Part shown: positions 1 to 6,896 of the stretch, piece after piece
Layout of the letters: every line of letters begins with the position of its first letter
Position numbering within the stretch: the first letter of the stretch is position 1
Origin: an uncultured Rickettsiales bacterium
GTDB lineage: Bacteria > Pseudomonadota > Alphaproteobacteria > Rickettsiales > UBA1997
Assembly: GCA_944390875.1 (NCBI GenBank)
Contig: CALXRO010000029.1
Span: 1-7,438, forward strand
Direction of reading: 5' to 3'
DNA length: 7,438 nucleotides
Position numbers and translations under genes: made by a program
The notes under the pieces: model-generated
Told to the model about the DNA's origin: nothing
The model's database searches: none
The model's input: the letters and a program-made list of their open reading frames with translations, nothing else

Positions 1-236
1 AAACCATCGTATTTTAGAATATAGTTAACTAAGTACTCTTCAATCTTCATAGGAATATTAATTGGTTCTAGTTCACTACTCCCATATACCATCCCACTAT
101 TAAATCCCATTCCAAAAATAATAGTTAGAAGAATTAACAATCTATTACCATTATTGATAATATTTTTGTCATTAATATTTTGATTCACACAATTATTATT
201 GTATATATCTTTTGTTTTTGTTATTATTTTCAACAT
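1..236 (-). CDS. Unrecognised exported protein with long N-terminal leader (partial, 3' end outside window)
   Basis: Only the first 78 codons are in the window. The ATG at 236-234 is preceded by AGGAG (246-242) with a 5-nt spacing, the best ribosome binding site in the window, and lies about 42 nt downstream of the predicted start of transcription. The N-terminus is a polar, Lys- and Asn-rich stretch of about 32 residues, followed by a hydrophobic core (about 33-45, LLILLTIIFGMGF). Then comes NSGMVYGSS, where V50-Y-G52 fits the -3/-1 rule for signal peptidase I cleavage after G52. The rest (ELEPINIPMKIEEYLVNYI...) looks like the start of a mature secreted domain, but I do not recognise the family. 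The leader matches that of the 192-aa protein encoded at 2588-2010. The unusually long N-region before the hydrophobic core is the odd feature. Export is well supported; function is unknown. Confidence 0.8.
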   Translation of the reverse strand, partial: MLKIITKTKDIYNNNCVNQNINDKNIINNGNRLLILLTIIFGMGFNSGMVYGSSELEPINIPMKIEEYLVNYILKYDG

Positions 237-274
237 AGTTTCTCCTGTTTTAAATTATTAGTTATAGAAATAAC

Positions 275-289
275 ATACTAAAATAGTAT
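275..289. repeat. Short perfect dyad over a promoter -10 region
   Basis: ATACTA-AAA-TAGTAT is a 6-bp perfect inverted repeat with a 3-bp centre. It overlaps the -10 box (285-290) and the expected transcription start (about 278) of the exported-protein gene at 236. It could be an operator. In DNA this AT-rich, short dyads also arise by chance, so the evidence is weak. Confidence 0.3.
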
Positions 290-313
290 ATCATAAATTT
301 TTTTATAAGTCAA
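285..313 (-). promoter_or_regulatory. Sigma70-type promoter for the exported-protein gene at 236
   Basis: On the minus strand TTGACT (313-308) and TATACT (290-285) are separated by exactly 17 bp, a near-consensus vegetative promoter. It is correctly placed about 50 bp upstream of an ATG with a good Shine-Dalgarno site. A run of T/A lies upstream of the -35 and could serve as an UP element. It is downstream of the terminator at 413-445, so this gene is probably its own transcription unit. Confidence 0.7.
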
Positions 314-412
314 ATATTTTTAATTATTTTTTTATTTTTGAATTTATTGTGTAATATAGAGTTATTTATTATTTATTAGTTATTATTTTTCAATTATTTT
401 ATAAAATACATT

Positions 413-445
413 AAAAAAACCTTATATATAAGAATATATAAGGTT
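413..445 (-). terminator. Intrinsic terminator after the kinase-like gene
   Basis: A perfect 12-bp stem (418-429 pairs with 434-445; AACCTTATATAT and its complement) closes a 4-nt loop. On the minus strand it is followed directly by seven T (419-413, the last two shared with the stem). It begins 27 bp past the stop codon of the 506-aa gene and separates that gene from the promoter at 285-313. The stem is AT-rich, with only two G:C pairs, which is normal for a genome of this composition. As a DNA inverted repeat it could also work in the other direction, but the plus-strand sequence after it has only a short TTTT. Confidence 0.75.
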
Positions 446-471
446 AGATTTTCACAAATATAAATATATAT

Positions 472-1992
472 TTATTCTTTTGAAGCTGATTGAACCCTTA
501 AATTACCTTGCTCATCGAAATATTTACTATAACCATCTATAATAAACTTCTTTAAAGTTTTATAATTATTCATTATACCTTCACAATAATTACCTAAGTC
601 TTCAAAAGCATCTTCAATATAATCTAATTGGCCCTCAGATGGATTATAATCCTCAGGTTTTTTACCTAATTTAAACCCTATTAATTCTGCATTTGTTCTT
701 GGTTGTTTTGTTAAAGGATGTCTTAACATAACCTCTTGAGGTTTATCATCTGTTCCTCTTTGCTCAAGCATTAAGGATCTAATTTCTAATGATTTTTGTT
801 TAAGTATTTCTCTTAATTGAAAATCATCTGCATCTTCTCCTATTTCTTCATTATCTACAGGTCTTGCAATATCTAATCTACTTTGAAATTGTTGAAGTGC
901 TTGGAAAGCATTTAAAAACCTAACTGTTTCATTTTTTGATTTTAAAAACAATTCTTTTATTTTCTTTTCTTCTTCATTTAAATTATCATCATTTAAAATT
1001 AATATTCTAAGCCCTTCGTTCTTTTGTTCACTATAAGTAAAACTTAAAAAGCTATTTTGAATCTCATTAGATTCAACTGAATATGATTCCATAAAAATTG
1101 GCTGAGCAAAATCAATAATTGTTAATGTTTTATATTCTCTTGTTTTTTTATAAGTAATAAAACCAAAATTATTATTATGCAAGTCCCTTAGCCTTAAGAA
1201 TCTTGATATAAGATCAAGTTGATTTAATGATTCACTTAAAAGACTATCATAGATTCTATTATAATTAACTATAACTTCTGATAAAGGTAAAAAAGTATTA
1301 TCACTATCAAACAAACTTTTCGTTGCTATATAAAAACCATCTATTACATATGGGTTTATAAAAAATCTTACTTCTGGTGAAAAATTTAATGAATTTAATA
1401 AGCTATATAAAAATGGTTCTTTCATATCAAATTTTCGTTTTTTCCATTCACTTTTTTTACTAATTGATGTTAAACTAGCTCGAAAACTAATAGGAGCTGA
1501 AGTAGAAAAAGTTGTACTATCTCTAACATTGATATTTTTTGAACCTGGTTTAGTACTCCCGTAATATTTCTTAACATAAAAACTACTTAAGACTTCTTCC
1601 TGTCCATCAGATTTTAATTTATTTACTATATCAATAACAAAACCAGAATTTATTCCACTTTCTTTTGGTTTAAATCTTATAATAACATAATTAACATCAT
1701 AATTATATTCATATTCAAAAATACCTTTTAGTTCTGGTCTATTTTCACCATTTGGTATATAAGATACTGGAATTAAATTTAAACTCTTAATAAACTCAAA
1801 TGCAAATAGATTACGTATTAATCTACTGGAATTGGAAAAAACATTAGACATTTTTTTATTAAAATGCGCATTCATAGTTAATCCAGAAATATCACTACTA
1901 TAAATACAATCTGTCATTCTTCTTATAAAGCTAAAAGAAATACAACGAGTGTCGGGATTATTAATTTTTTCCATTAATATTGTATCAATCAT
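472..1992 (-). CDS. Unrecognised 506-aa protein with a probable kinase-like core
   Basis: I do not recognise this as a named family. Its central part shows a kinase-like order of motifs. A candidate beta-3 lysine lies in FYVKKYYG (138-145; K141 or K142), and a candidate alpha-C glutamate is E192 in KEPFLY. RDLHNNN (269-275) resembles the D-L-H-x-x-N catalytic loop of aminoglycoside/choline kinases and the DRHxxN loop of PI3/4-kinases. IIDFA (292-296) sits where the metal-binding DFG would be. D270 and N275 are five residues apart, as in true kinases, and D294 follows a beta-hairpin-length insert. The substrate is unknown. The C-terminal ~130 residues are charged, with an acidic patch (NEEIGEDADD, 381-390), and are predicted helical. 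No signal peptide or membrane segment is seen. The gene follows the 192-aa gene after 17 bp and probably shares its transcript. The ATG at 1992 has no clear Shine-Dalgarno site, so translation may depend on coupling. M7 or M26 are alternative starts. The ORF is real; kinase fold is inference. Confidence 0.85.
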   Translation of the reverse strand: MIDTILMEKINNPDTRCISFSFIRRMTDCIYSSDISGLTMNAHFNKKMSNVFSNSSRLIRNLFAFEFIKSLNLIPVSYIPNGENRPELKGIFEYEYNYDVNYVIIRFKPKESGINSGFVIDIVNKLKSDGQEEVLSSFYVKKYYGSTKPGSKNINVRDSTTFSTSAPISFRASLTSISKKSEWKKRKFDMKEPFLYSLLNSLNFSPEVRFFINPYVIDGFYIATKSLFDSDNTFLPLSEVIVNYNRIYDSLLSESLNQLDLISRFLRLRDLHNNNFGFITYKKTREYKTLTIIDFAQPIFMESYSVESNEIQNSFLSFTYSEQKNEGLRILILNDDNLNEEEKKIKELFLKSKNETVRFLNAFQALQQFQSRLDIARPVDNEEIGEDADDFQLREILKQKSLEIRSLMLEQRGTDDKPQEVMLRHPLTKQPRTNAELIGFKLGKKPEDYNPSEGQLDYIEDAFEDLGNYCEGIMNNYKTLKKFIIDGYSKYFDEQGNLRVQSASKE

Positions 1993-2009
1993 TGGTCTAA
2001 AATTATCTA

Positions 2010-2588
2010 CTAATGCATTAATAAGGATTCTTCGTATTTTTTATTAAAAAACTTTAAAAACTCTTTTTCCCCATCCTCAAATCTTCTCTTACTTTTTGAG
2101 TTTAAGACTGCATTTAAAAAAGAATCTCGATAACTTGTTAACCAGTCTTTTTTACTAATTTCATAAGCTTTATTAATTGAATTAATAGTATCATTGGCAT
2201 AATTTCTTGTTCCAATTATAGTATTACTAGAATATATTGGTAAATCTGGATCTACAACAATTCTTGATAGAATATAATCACTAAAACTATTCTTTTTTTG
2301 CTTTAGCCAAATAGTGACTATATCACTTTTATTATGTTCACTAATTTGTAAATACTCCATCACTTTTTTTCTATCTGAATCTTTATCTTTTAATGTTATT
2401 TTTGAAAGACTTTCTATTAAATGTTTTTGTTCTTCTATTATTGATTTATTACTCCCAAATACACACCAACTTTTAAAATATACACCATTGAAGAAAAATA
2501 GTAATAATGTAATCTCTTTAAAGATATAAAAATTTCCATTATAAGTCCTATTAACTCCTTTAGTATGTTTTACTCTAAGATTTCTCAT
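2010..2588 (-). CDS. Unrecognised exported 192-aa protein, first gene of a two-gene unit
   Basis: The start is placed at ATG 2588 (MRNLRV...). It has AGGA six bases upstream, whereas the upstream in-frame ATG at 2630 lies inside the predicted -10 region and could not be on the transcript. A basic N-region (about 1-24) is followed by a hydrophobic core (about 26-38, ITLLLFFFNGVYF). KSWCVFGSNKS follows, with V43-F-G45 fitting signal peptidase I cleavage after G45. This leader aligns without gaps to that of the protein encoded at 236-1. The mature part (about 147 aa) is Lys- and Ser-rich, mostly helical with charged helices, ends in ...EESLLMH, and contains only a single cysteine, C42, inside the leader. 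If the leader is not cleaved the protein would be a single-pass inner-membrane protein. I recognise no domain. It is 17 bp upstream of the kinase-like gene, which suggests joint expression. Confidence 0.75.
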   Translation of the reverse strand: MRNLRVKHTKGVNRTYNGNFYIFKEITLLLFFFNGVYFKSWCVFGSNKSIIEEQKHLIESLSKITLKDKDSDRKKVMEYLQISEHNKSDIVTIWLKQKKNSFSDYILSRIVVDPDLPIYSSNTIIGTRNYANDTINSINKAYEISKKDWLTSYRDSFLNAVLNSKSKRRFEDGEKEFLKFFNKKYEESLLMH

Positions 2589-2594
2589 ATTTTT

Positions 2595-2598
2595 TCCT
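2595..2598 (-). promoter_or_regulatory. Ribosome binding site deciding the start at 2588
   Basis: Minus-strand AGGA followed by six bases and ATG (2588-2586). It favours a 192-residue product over the 206-residue reading that begins at 2630. Confidence 0.6.
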
Positions 2599-2629
2599 AT
2601 TTTAATTAGCAAAACAAAAGTATAGTACA

Positions 2630-2658
2630 TATAATAAATACACTTTTTTGTAAGTCAA
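2630..2658 (-). promoter_or_regulatory. Sigma70-type promoter for the 192-aa / kinase-like unit
   Basis: Minus-strand TTGACT (2658-2653) is followed after 17 bp by ATTATA (2635-2630); a 16-bp spacing gives TATTAT. The first 15 bases from the -35, TTGACTTACAAAAAA, differ at one position from the corresponding block of the promoter at 285-313. Transcription would start near 2620-2624, giving a leader of about 35 nt to the ATG at 2588. Confidence 0.55.
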
Positions 2659-2666
2659 CATATTTT

Positions 2667-2707
2667 ATTTTCTAAAAAAATACATACATAATATATATTT
2701 AGAAAAT
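2667..2707 (-). repeat. Inverted repeat after ileS, possible weak terminator
   Basis: ATTTTCTAAA (2667-2676) pairs perfectly with TTTAGAAAAT (2698-2707) across a 21-nt loop. It lies 33 bp past the ileS stop and just upstream of the promoter at 2630-2658, the right place for a terminator. The loop is long, the stem is AT-rich with one G:C pair, and no clean T-run follows on the minus strand, so its function is doubtful. Confidence 0.35.
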
Positions 2708-2739
2708 TAGATTATTTATTTAATTTATACTTAAAAAAA

Positions 2740-5157
2740 TTAATCATTTACTCCATTCAATCCTAACCAAACATACTCAGCCGTAAAAGGAGCTAAAGGT
2801 GCTATTGCTTCCGAAATTACAGTCAAAACTGTATATAAAGTATTGTAAGCATCTTGTTTATCTTGATCTTTTTTAGATTTCCAGAACCTATTTTTATTTC
2901 TTCTTATATACCAATTATTTAAGATTTCAAAAAATAGTTCTGTATCTCTACAAGCTTGACCTATGTTATAGTTAGTCATATTTTTATCTATATTTTTAAC
3001 TGTTTCTTTCAATTTTGACAATATATAAATATCCATAATATTTTTTGAAGAAAAGGATTTTTCCGCTTTTATTTTATCACTATTAGCATACATACAAAAG
3101 AAATTATAGGAATTTATAATCGGTTTTATAGCAAGCCTTAAAGTTTCTTTCATGTCTTTTCCATCTTTATTTATTCGAACCTCTTCGCCTTTAAGAGCTG
3201 GGGACTTTAACATTAACCATCGCATAGAATCACTACCATAGATTTCAAAAGCATCATAAGGATCAACATAATTTCTTAGTCTTTTTGATAATTTTTTACC
3301 ACTTTCATCAACTATAGTACCATAAGATAGACAATTTTTAAATGGATTTTTATTAAATAATGCCGTAGATAAAACTAAAAGTGAATAAAACCAACCTCTA
3401 AGTTGACCATCACCTTCAGTTATAAAGTCTGCAGGAAAATTTTCCTCAAAATGCTCTTTATTTTCAAATGGGTAATGACTTTGAGCATAAGGCATAGAGC
3501 CACTTTCAAACCAACAATCAAGTACGTCTGGTACTCTAACCATCATTGACTTTTCAGTAGGATCATCTGGATTTTTTCTTGTTAATTTATCTATAAAAGG
3601 TCTATGTAAATCTTTTGGCCGTATTCCAAAATCTCTTTCTATTTCATCTAATGAACCATACACATCTATTCTTGGATATTTTGGATCAGTACTTTTCCAT
3701 ACCGGTATAGGACATCCCCAAAATCTATTTCTTGTTATTGACCATTCTCTTGCACCTTCAAGCCATTTACCAAATCTTCCATTTTTAACATGTTCTGGAA
3801 TCCAATTAATATTTTGATTATTTTTAATCATTTTTTCTCTAATTTTAGGTACATCAACATACCAAGAAGACATTGCTCTATATATTAATGGTGTATCGGT
3901 ACGCCAACAATGTGGATAATTATGAACATATTGTTCTGTTTTAAACCATTTATCTCCTTGTTTTAATTTTATTATTATTGGATCATTTGCATCAAAAACT
4001 TGCTGTCCAGCAAAATCATAAACTATATCTGTAAAACATCCTGCATCATCAACTGGACAAATTGTTGGTATTCCCATAGATTTACAAACTATATTATCAT
4101 CTTCTCCAAAACCAGGAGCTGTATGAACTATTCCAGTACCATCATCTAAAGTTACAAAATCGCCATGTAATATTGTGAAACAATTTTTTGAAACTTTTAC
4201 TTCTTTTAATTTTGTTAAATAATCAAAAAGTGGTTCATATGAAAGACCAACAATATAATCACCTTTAAATTCCTTAATAATATCAAACTTTTCTTCGTTT
4301 TCATTAAAAAGTTCTTTTTTGTATTTATTTATAACATTTTTGCCTATTATAAAATAATTTTCATTTTTTTTAATCAACACATAATCAGCATCTTTATTTA
4401 TTGTTAAAGCTAAATTTGAAGGCAAAGTCCAAGGAGTAGTTGTCCAAGCTAAAATATAAACGTCGCCATTATCTATAAATTTTTCTTTATTAATAAGTTT
4501 AAATTTAACAGTTACGGCTTTATCAGTTCTTTCTCTATAAGAATCGTCCATTTTGGTTTCCATATTTGATAAAGGTGTTTGTAATTTCCAAGAGTATGGC
4601 ATTATACGATAATCTTCATACAAGAGTCCTTTGTCATACAATTGTTTAAAAACCCACATGACAGACTCCATGTAGTCAAGATTCATTGTTTTATAACTAT
4701 TTTCAAAGTCAACCCAACGACCTGATCTATTTACATATTTTTTCCATTCATTTACATACCTTAGTACATCTTCTTTACAATACTCATTGAATTTGTCTAT
4801 ACCATATTCTTCTATCGCATTTTTTCCGTTAATTCCTAATCCTTTTTCAGCACTTTGTTCAGCAGGTAAGCCATGGCAATCCCAACCAAATCTTCTGCGA
4901 ACCTTTCTGCCTTTCATTGTTTGATATCTGGCAACAGTATCTTTTATAAAACCTGCTAATAAGTGTCCATAGTGTGGCAATCCATTTGCAAATGGTGGGC
5001 CATCAAAAAATACAAAATCAGCTTCATTGTTCTTCTCTACGGATAATTCAAATATTTTATTTTCGTTCCATATTTTTAATATCTTTTCTTCTATTTCGCC
5101 CTGCTTTGCATTATTATCTACTTCTGGATAAAAGCTTTCTATTTTTGTTTCTGACAT
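2740..5157 (-). CDS. ileS: Isoleucyl-tRNA synthetase, eukaryotic-like type, C-terminally short
   Basis: Charges tRNA-Ile with isoleucine in the cytoplasm (class I synthetase). The HIGH motif is PHYGH (61-65), next to FFDGPPFANGL. The editing (CP1) domain is present, with TTPWTLPSN (239-247) and GTGIVHTAPG (340-349). CWRTDTPLIYRAM (417-429), RNRFWGCPIP (476-485) and DVLDCWFESGSMPYAQ (544-559) are typical, and the KMSKS loop is KLSKR (622-626). The HYGH and K[ML]SKR signatures belong to the eukaryotic-like clade, which includes Rickettsia, Chlamydia and mupirocin-resistance enzymes. The anticodon-binding domain starts (NNWYIRRNKNRFW, 747-759), but the protein ends at residue 805 just after EYVWLGLNG. 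Family members are usually about 1,030-1,090 aa. The last part of the anticodon domain and the whole C-terminal extension are therefore missing, and no frame of the following 100 bp resembles them. The start ATG at 5157 matches the family N-terminus but has no Shine-Dalgarno site. ComM is upstream on the same strand, 107 bp away. Confidence 0.95.
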   Translation of the reverse strand: MSETKIESFYPEVDNNAKQGEIEEKILKIWNENKIFELSVEKNNEADFVFFDGPPFANGLPHYGHLLAGFIKDTVARYQTMKGRKVRRRFGWDCHGLPAEQSAEKGLGINGKNAIEEYGIDKFNEYCKEDVLRYVNEWKKYVNRSGRWVDFENSYKTMNLDYMESVMWVFKQLYDKGLLYEDYRIMPYSWKLQTPLSNMETKMDDSYRERTDKAVTVKFKLINKEKFIDNGDVYILAWTTTPWTLPSNLALTINKDADYVLIKKNENYFIIGKNVINKYKKELFNENEEKFDIIKEFKGDYIVGLSYEPLFDYLTKLKEVKVSKNCFTILHGDFVTLDDGTGIVHTAPGFGEDDNIVCKSMGIPTICPVDDAGCFTDIVYDFAGQQVFDANDPIIIKLKQGDKWFKTEQYVHNYPHCWRTDTPLIYRAMSSWYVDVPKIREKMIKNNQNINWIPEHVKNGRFGKWLEGAREWSITRNRFWGCPIPVWKSTDPKYPRIDVYGSLDEIERDFGIRPKDLHRPFIDKLTRKNPDDPTEKSMMVRVPDVLDCWFESGSMPYAQSHYPFENKEHFEENFPADFITEGDGQLRGWFYSLLVLSTALFNKNPFKNCLSYGTIVDESGKKLSKRLRNYVDPYDAFEIYGSDSMRWLMLKSPALKGEEVRINKDGKDMKETLRLAIKPIINSYNFFCMYANSDKIKAEKSFSSKNIMDIYILSKLKETVKNIDKNMTNYNIGQACRDTELFFEILNNWYIRRNKNRFWKSKKDQDKQDAYNTLYTVLTVISEAIAPLAPFTAEYVWLGLNGVND

Positions 5158-5182
5158 TTAAAAAATTTTGATTTTGTTTTAT

Positions 5183-5211
5183 ATTATTTTTTAATTTTTT
5201 TATTTAGTCAA
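5183..5211 (-). promoter_or_regulatory. Putative sigma70-type promoter for ileS
   Basis: Minus-strand TTGACT (5211-5206) and AATAAT (5188-5183), 17 bp apart, lie in the 107-bp gap between comM and ileS. The -35 is identical to those at 308-313 and 2653-2658. The -10 is 5 of 6 to consensus, but such hexamers are frequent in this AT-rich gap. No T-box-like leader is visible. Confidence 0.5.
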
Positions 5212-5264
5212 TAAATAACAACAATAATTTAATAATATACTTTATACATATGAATGTATTTCTT

Positions 5265-6785
5265 CTATTTTCTTCTCATAAACTCTGTTTTCTTAAATAT
5301 TAAAGCCTCTGAAATATGATTTACTTGTATTTCTTCACTTAAATCAAGATCAGCAATAGTTCTAGCAACTTTTATAATTTTATTATAACTTCTCATTGAA
5401 AAACTATATAATTCATAAGCTTTTTTCATAACTTCTAAACATTGTTCATTTAGATTCATATATTTTTTAATATCATCATTATCTGCTTGAGCATTTATTT
5501 TATTACTTGTTTCACCATATCTTTCTAATTGTATTTTTCTAGCCTTTACAACTCTTTCTTTTATAGTGGCCGAATTTTCACGTTTTATCATAGACGTTTT
5601 GTTTGAAAAAATATCAACTCTTGGAACATCAACAAACATATCAAATCTATCAAGTATTGGACCAGATATTTTATTTTGATATTCTTCTGCGCACAAAGGA
5701 ACTCTTTTACACTGTTTTTGTTGATCCATAAAATATCCACATTTACAAGGATTCATAGCTCCTATTAATTGAAATTTTGCTGGATATGTAACATCCAATG
5801 CTGCTCTAGCTATAGAAATTTTACCAGTTTCAAGTGGTTGTCTCAAAGCATCTAAAACTTGTCTTGGAAATTCAGGCATTTCATCCATAAATAATACACC
5901 ATTATGAGCTAGTGATATTTGACCAGGTTTCGGTCTACTTCCACCACCAACCATTGAAGGTACAGAACATGAATAATGTGGATCCAAAAAAGGTCTATCT
6001 GACATTAATTCCCCATTTACTATTTTGCCAGCTATACTATTTATAATATTTATTTCAAGTATTTCTTGATTCGTTAAATCTGGTAAAATTCCAACAATTC
6101 TTTGTGCAAGCATTGATTTACCAGCTCCAGGAGGACCTATCATTAATAAATTATGTCCACCTGCAGCAGCTATTTCCAAAGCTCTTTTTGCCTGCCTTTG
6201 ACCATAAATATCAGCTAAATCAGGATAATTTCTATCTTTAATTTTTCTATTAAGAGTTGGTCTTTCAATATCACAGCGGCCATTAAGATAATTCACCAAA
6301 GTTAAAATATTATCAGTTGCAATTATATCTATATTTTCATTAGCCCAAAGAGCTTCTCTAGCACAAATCTTTGGACAAATTATGCCAAGATTTTTTGAAA
6401 CAGCGCCTATAGCTGCCGGCAATACACCATTTATTGTTTTAATACTGCCATCAAGTGATAATTCACCAATAACTATATACTTATCAACGGATTCTTGTTT
6501 TATTATATTCATTTCTATTAATAGACCTAAAGCCATGGGTAAATCAAGATAACTTCCTTCTTTACTTAAATCTGCAGGAGATAAATTTATAGTCAATCTT
6601 TTAGCAGGAAAACTTAAACCCATTGAATTTATACTAGCTCTTATTCTTTCCTTAGCCTCATTAACAGCCTTATCAGGCAAACCAACTATATTGAAAGCTA
6701 CTATACCAGAAGATAATTTAACTTCCACTTCGACATCTATTGTGTCTGTTCCAATAAATGTAAAGGTTTTAACTTTGGCTACCAT
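5265..6785 (-). CDS. comM: ComM/YifB family Mg-chelatase-like AAA+ ATPase
   Basis: A complete 506-aa protein of normal length for the family. ComM is a hexameric ATPase that aids branch migration when incoming DNA is integrated during natural transformation. The family is also common in bacteria not known to be competent, so competence cannot be inferred from it alone. The N-terminal ChlI/Lon-protease-like fold shows FNIVGLPDKAVNEAKER (31-47) and NLSPADLSKEGSYLDLPMAL (67-86). The AAA+ core has Walker A GPPGAGKS (217-224), Walker B VLFMDE (297-302) and the conserved VGGGSRPKPGQISLAHNG (279-296). A probable zinc-binding set is C347, C349, C359, C365, and ISGPILDRFD (373-382) carries the conserved arginine R380. 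The C-terminal helical domain contains SFSMRSYNKIIKVARTIADL (461-480). The start matches family N-termini (MVAKV). The nearest purine-rich AAGGAT is 15 bases away, too far to be a standard Shine-Dalgarno site. Nothing looks degraded. Confidence 0.97.
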   Translation of the reverse strand: MVAKVKTFTFIGTDTIDVEVEVKLSSGIVAFNIVGLPDKAVNEAKERIRASINSMGLSFPAKRLTINLSPADLSKEGSYLDLPMALGLLIEMNIIKQESVDKYIVIGELSLDGSIKTINGVLPAAIGAVSKNLGIICPKICAREALWANENIDIIATDNILTLVNYLNGRCDIERPTLNRKIKDRNYPDLADIYGQRQAKRALEIAAAGGHNLLMIGPPGAGKSMLAQRIVGILPDLTNQEILEINIINSIAGKIVNGELMSDRPFLDPHYSCSVPSMVGGGSRPKPGQISLAHNGVLFMDEMPEFPRQVLDALRQPLETGKISIARAALDVTYPAKFQLIGAMNPCKCGYFMDQQKQCKRVPLCAEEYQNKISGPILDRFDMFVDVPRVDIFSNKTSMIKRENSATIKERVVKARKIQLERYGETSNKINAQADNDDIKKYMNLNEQCLEVMKKAYELYSFSMRSYNKIIKVARTIADLDLSEEIQVNHISEALIFKKTEFMRRK

Positions 6786-6817
6786 AATTTAAATAAAAAT
6801 ATCCTTATTTTCCATTT

Positions 6818-6844
6818 ATTATACTACTTTTTTGTTTTTTTCAA
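6818..6844 (-). promoter_or_regulatory. Putative promoter for comM
   Basis: Minus-strand TATAAT (6823-6818), a perfect -10, lies 33 bp upstream of the comM ATG. TTGAAA (6844-6839) lies 15 bp upstream of it, a rather short spacer; CTTGAA with 16 bp is an alternative. It sits in the 141-bp divergent region shared with the GH3 gene. Confidence 0.5.
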
Positions 6845-6868
6845 GGTACAAAATATATATTTATACCA

Positions 6869-6896
6869 TTGAACAAAAAAATCAAAAATATAACAT
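6869..6896 (+). promoter_or_regulatory. Putative promoter for the GH3 glycosidase gene
   Basis: Plus-strand TTGAAC (6869-6874) and TAACAT (6891-6896), 16 bp apart, would start transcription about 25 bp before the ATG at 6927. A perfect TATAAT (6921-6926) directly abuts the ATG but has no good -35 and would start transcription inside the gene, so it is less likely. Confidence 0.35.

Noticed and set aside
321..412. Repeated TTATT/TATTT runs as a tandem repeat or origin-like element
   Set aside because: The pattern is irregular, with no fixed unit length and no DnaA-box-like sequence; it fits simple AT-rich intergenic DNA.
2314..2529. Plus-strand open frame of 71 codons
   Set aside because: It lies wholly inside the 192-aa gene on the other strand, has no ribosome binding site and is a hydrophobic low-complexity translation typical of antisense AT-rich coding DNA.
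2589..2630. N-terminal extension of the 192-aa protein to the ATG at 2630
   Set aside because: That ATG overlaps the predicted -10 box and has no ribosome binding site, while the ATG at 2588 has AGGA at a six-base spacing.
2641..2739. Frameshifted or nonsense-interrupted remainder of ileS after the stop codon
   Set aside because: All three minus-strand frames after 2740 give short, stop-rich, low-complexity peptides with no SVHL- or WP-like blocks expected next in IleS. The missing part is absent, not merely out of frame.
4974..5171. Plus-strand open frame of 65 codons
   Set aside because: It is antisense to the highly conserved N-terminus of ileS (HIGH region) and has no recognisable features.
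5244..5259. Hairpin ATACAT-ATGA-ATGTAT as terminator of comM
   Set aside because: The stem is only 6 bp with a single G:C pair and is not followed by a T-run on the minus strand. Such palindromes are expected by chance here.
5158..5264. T-box or other riboswitch controlling ileS
   Set aside because: The gap is 107 bp of low-complexity A/T with no conserved T-box sequence, no specifier-loop-like structure and no terminator/antiterminator pair.
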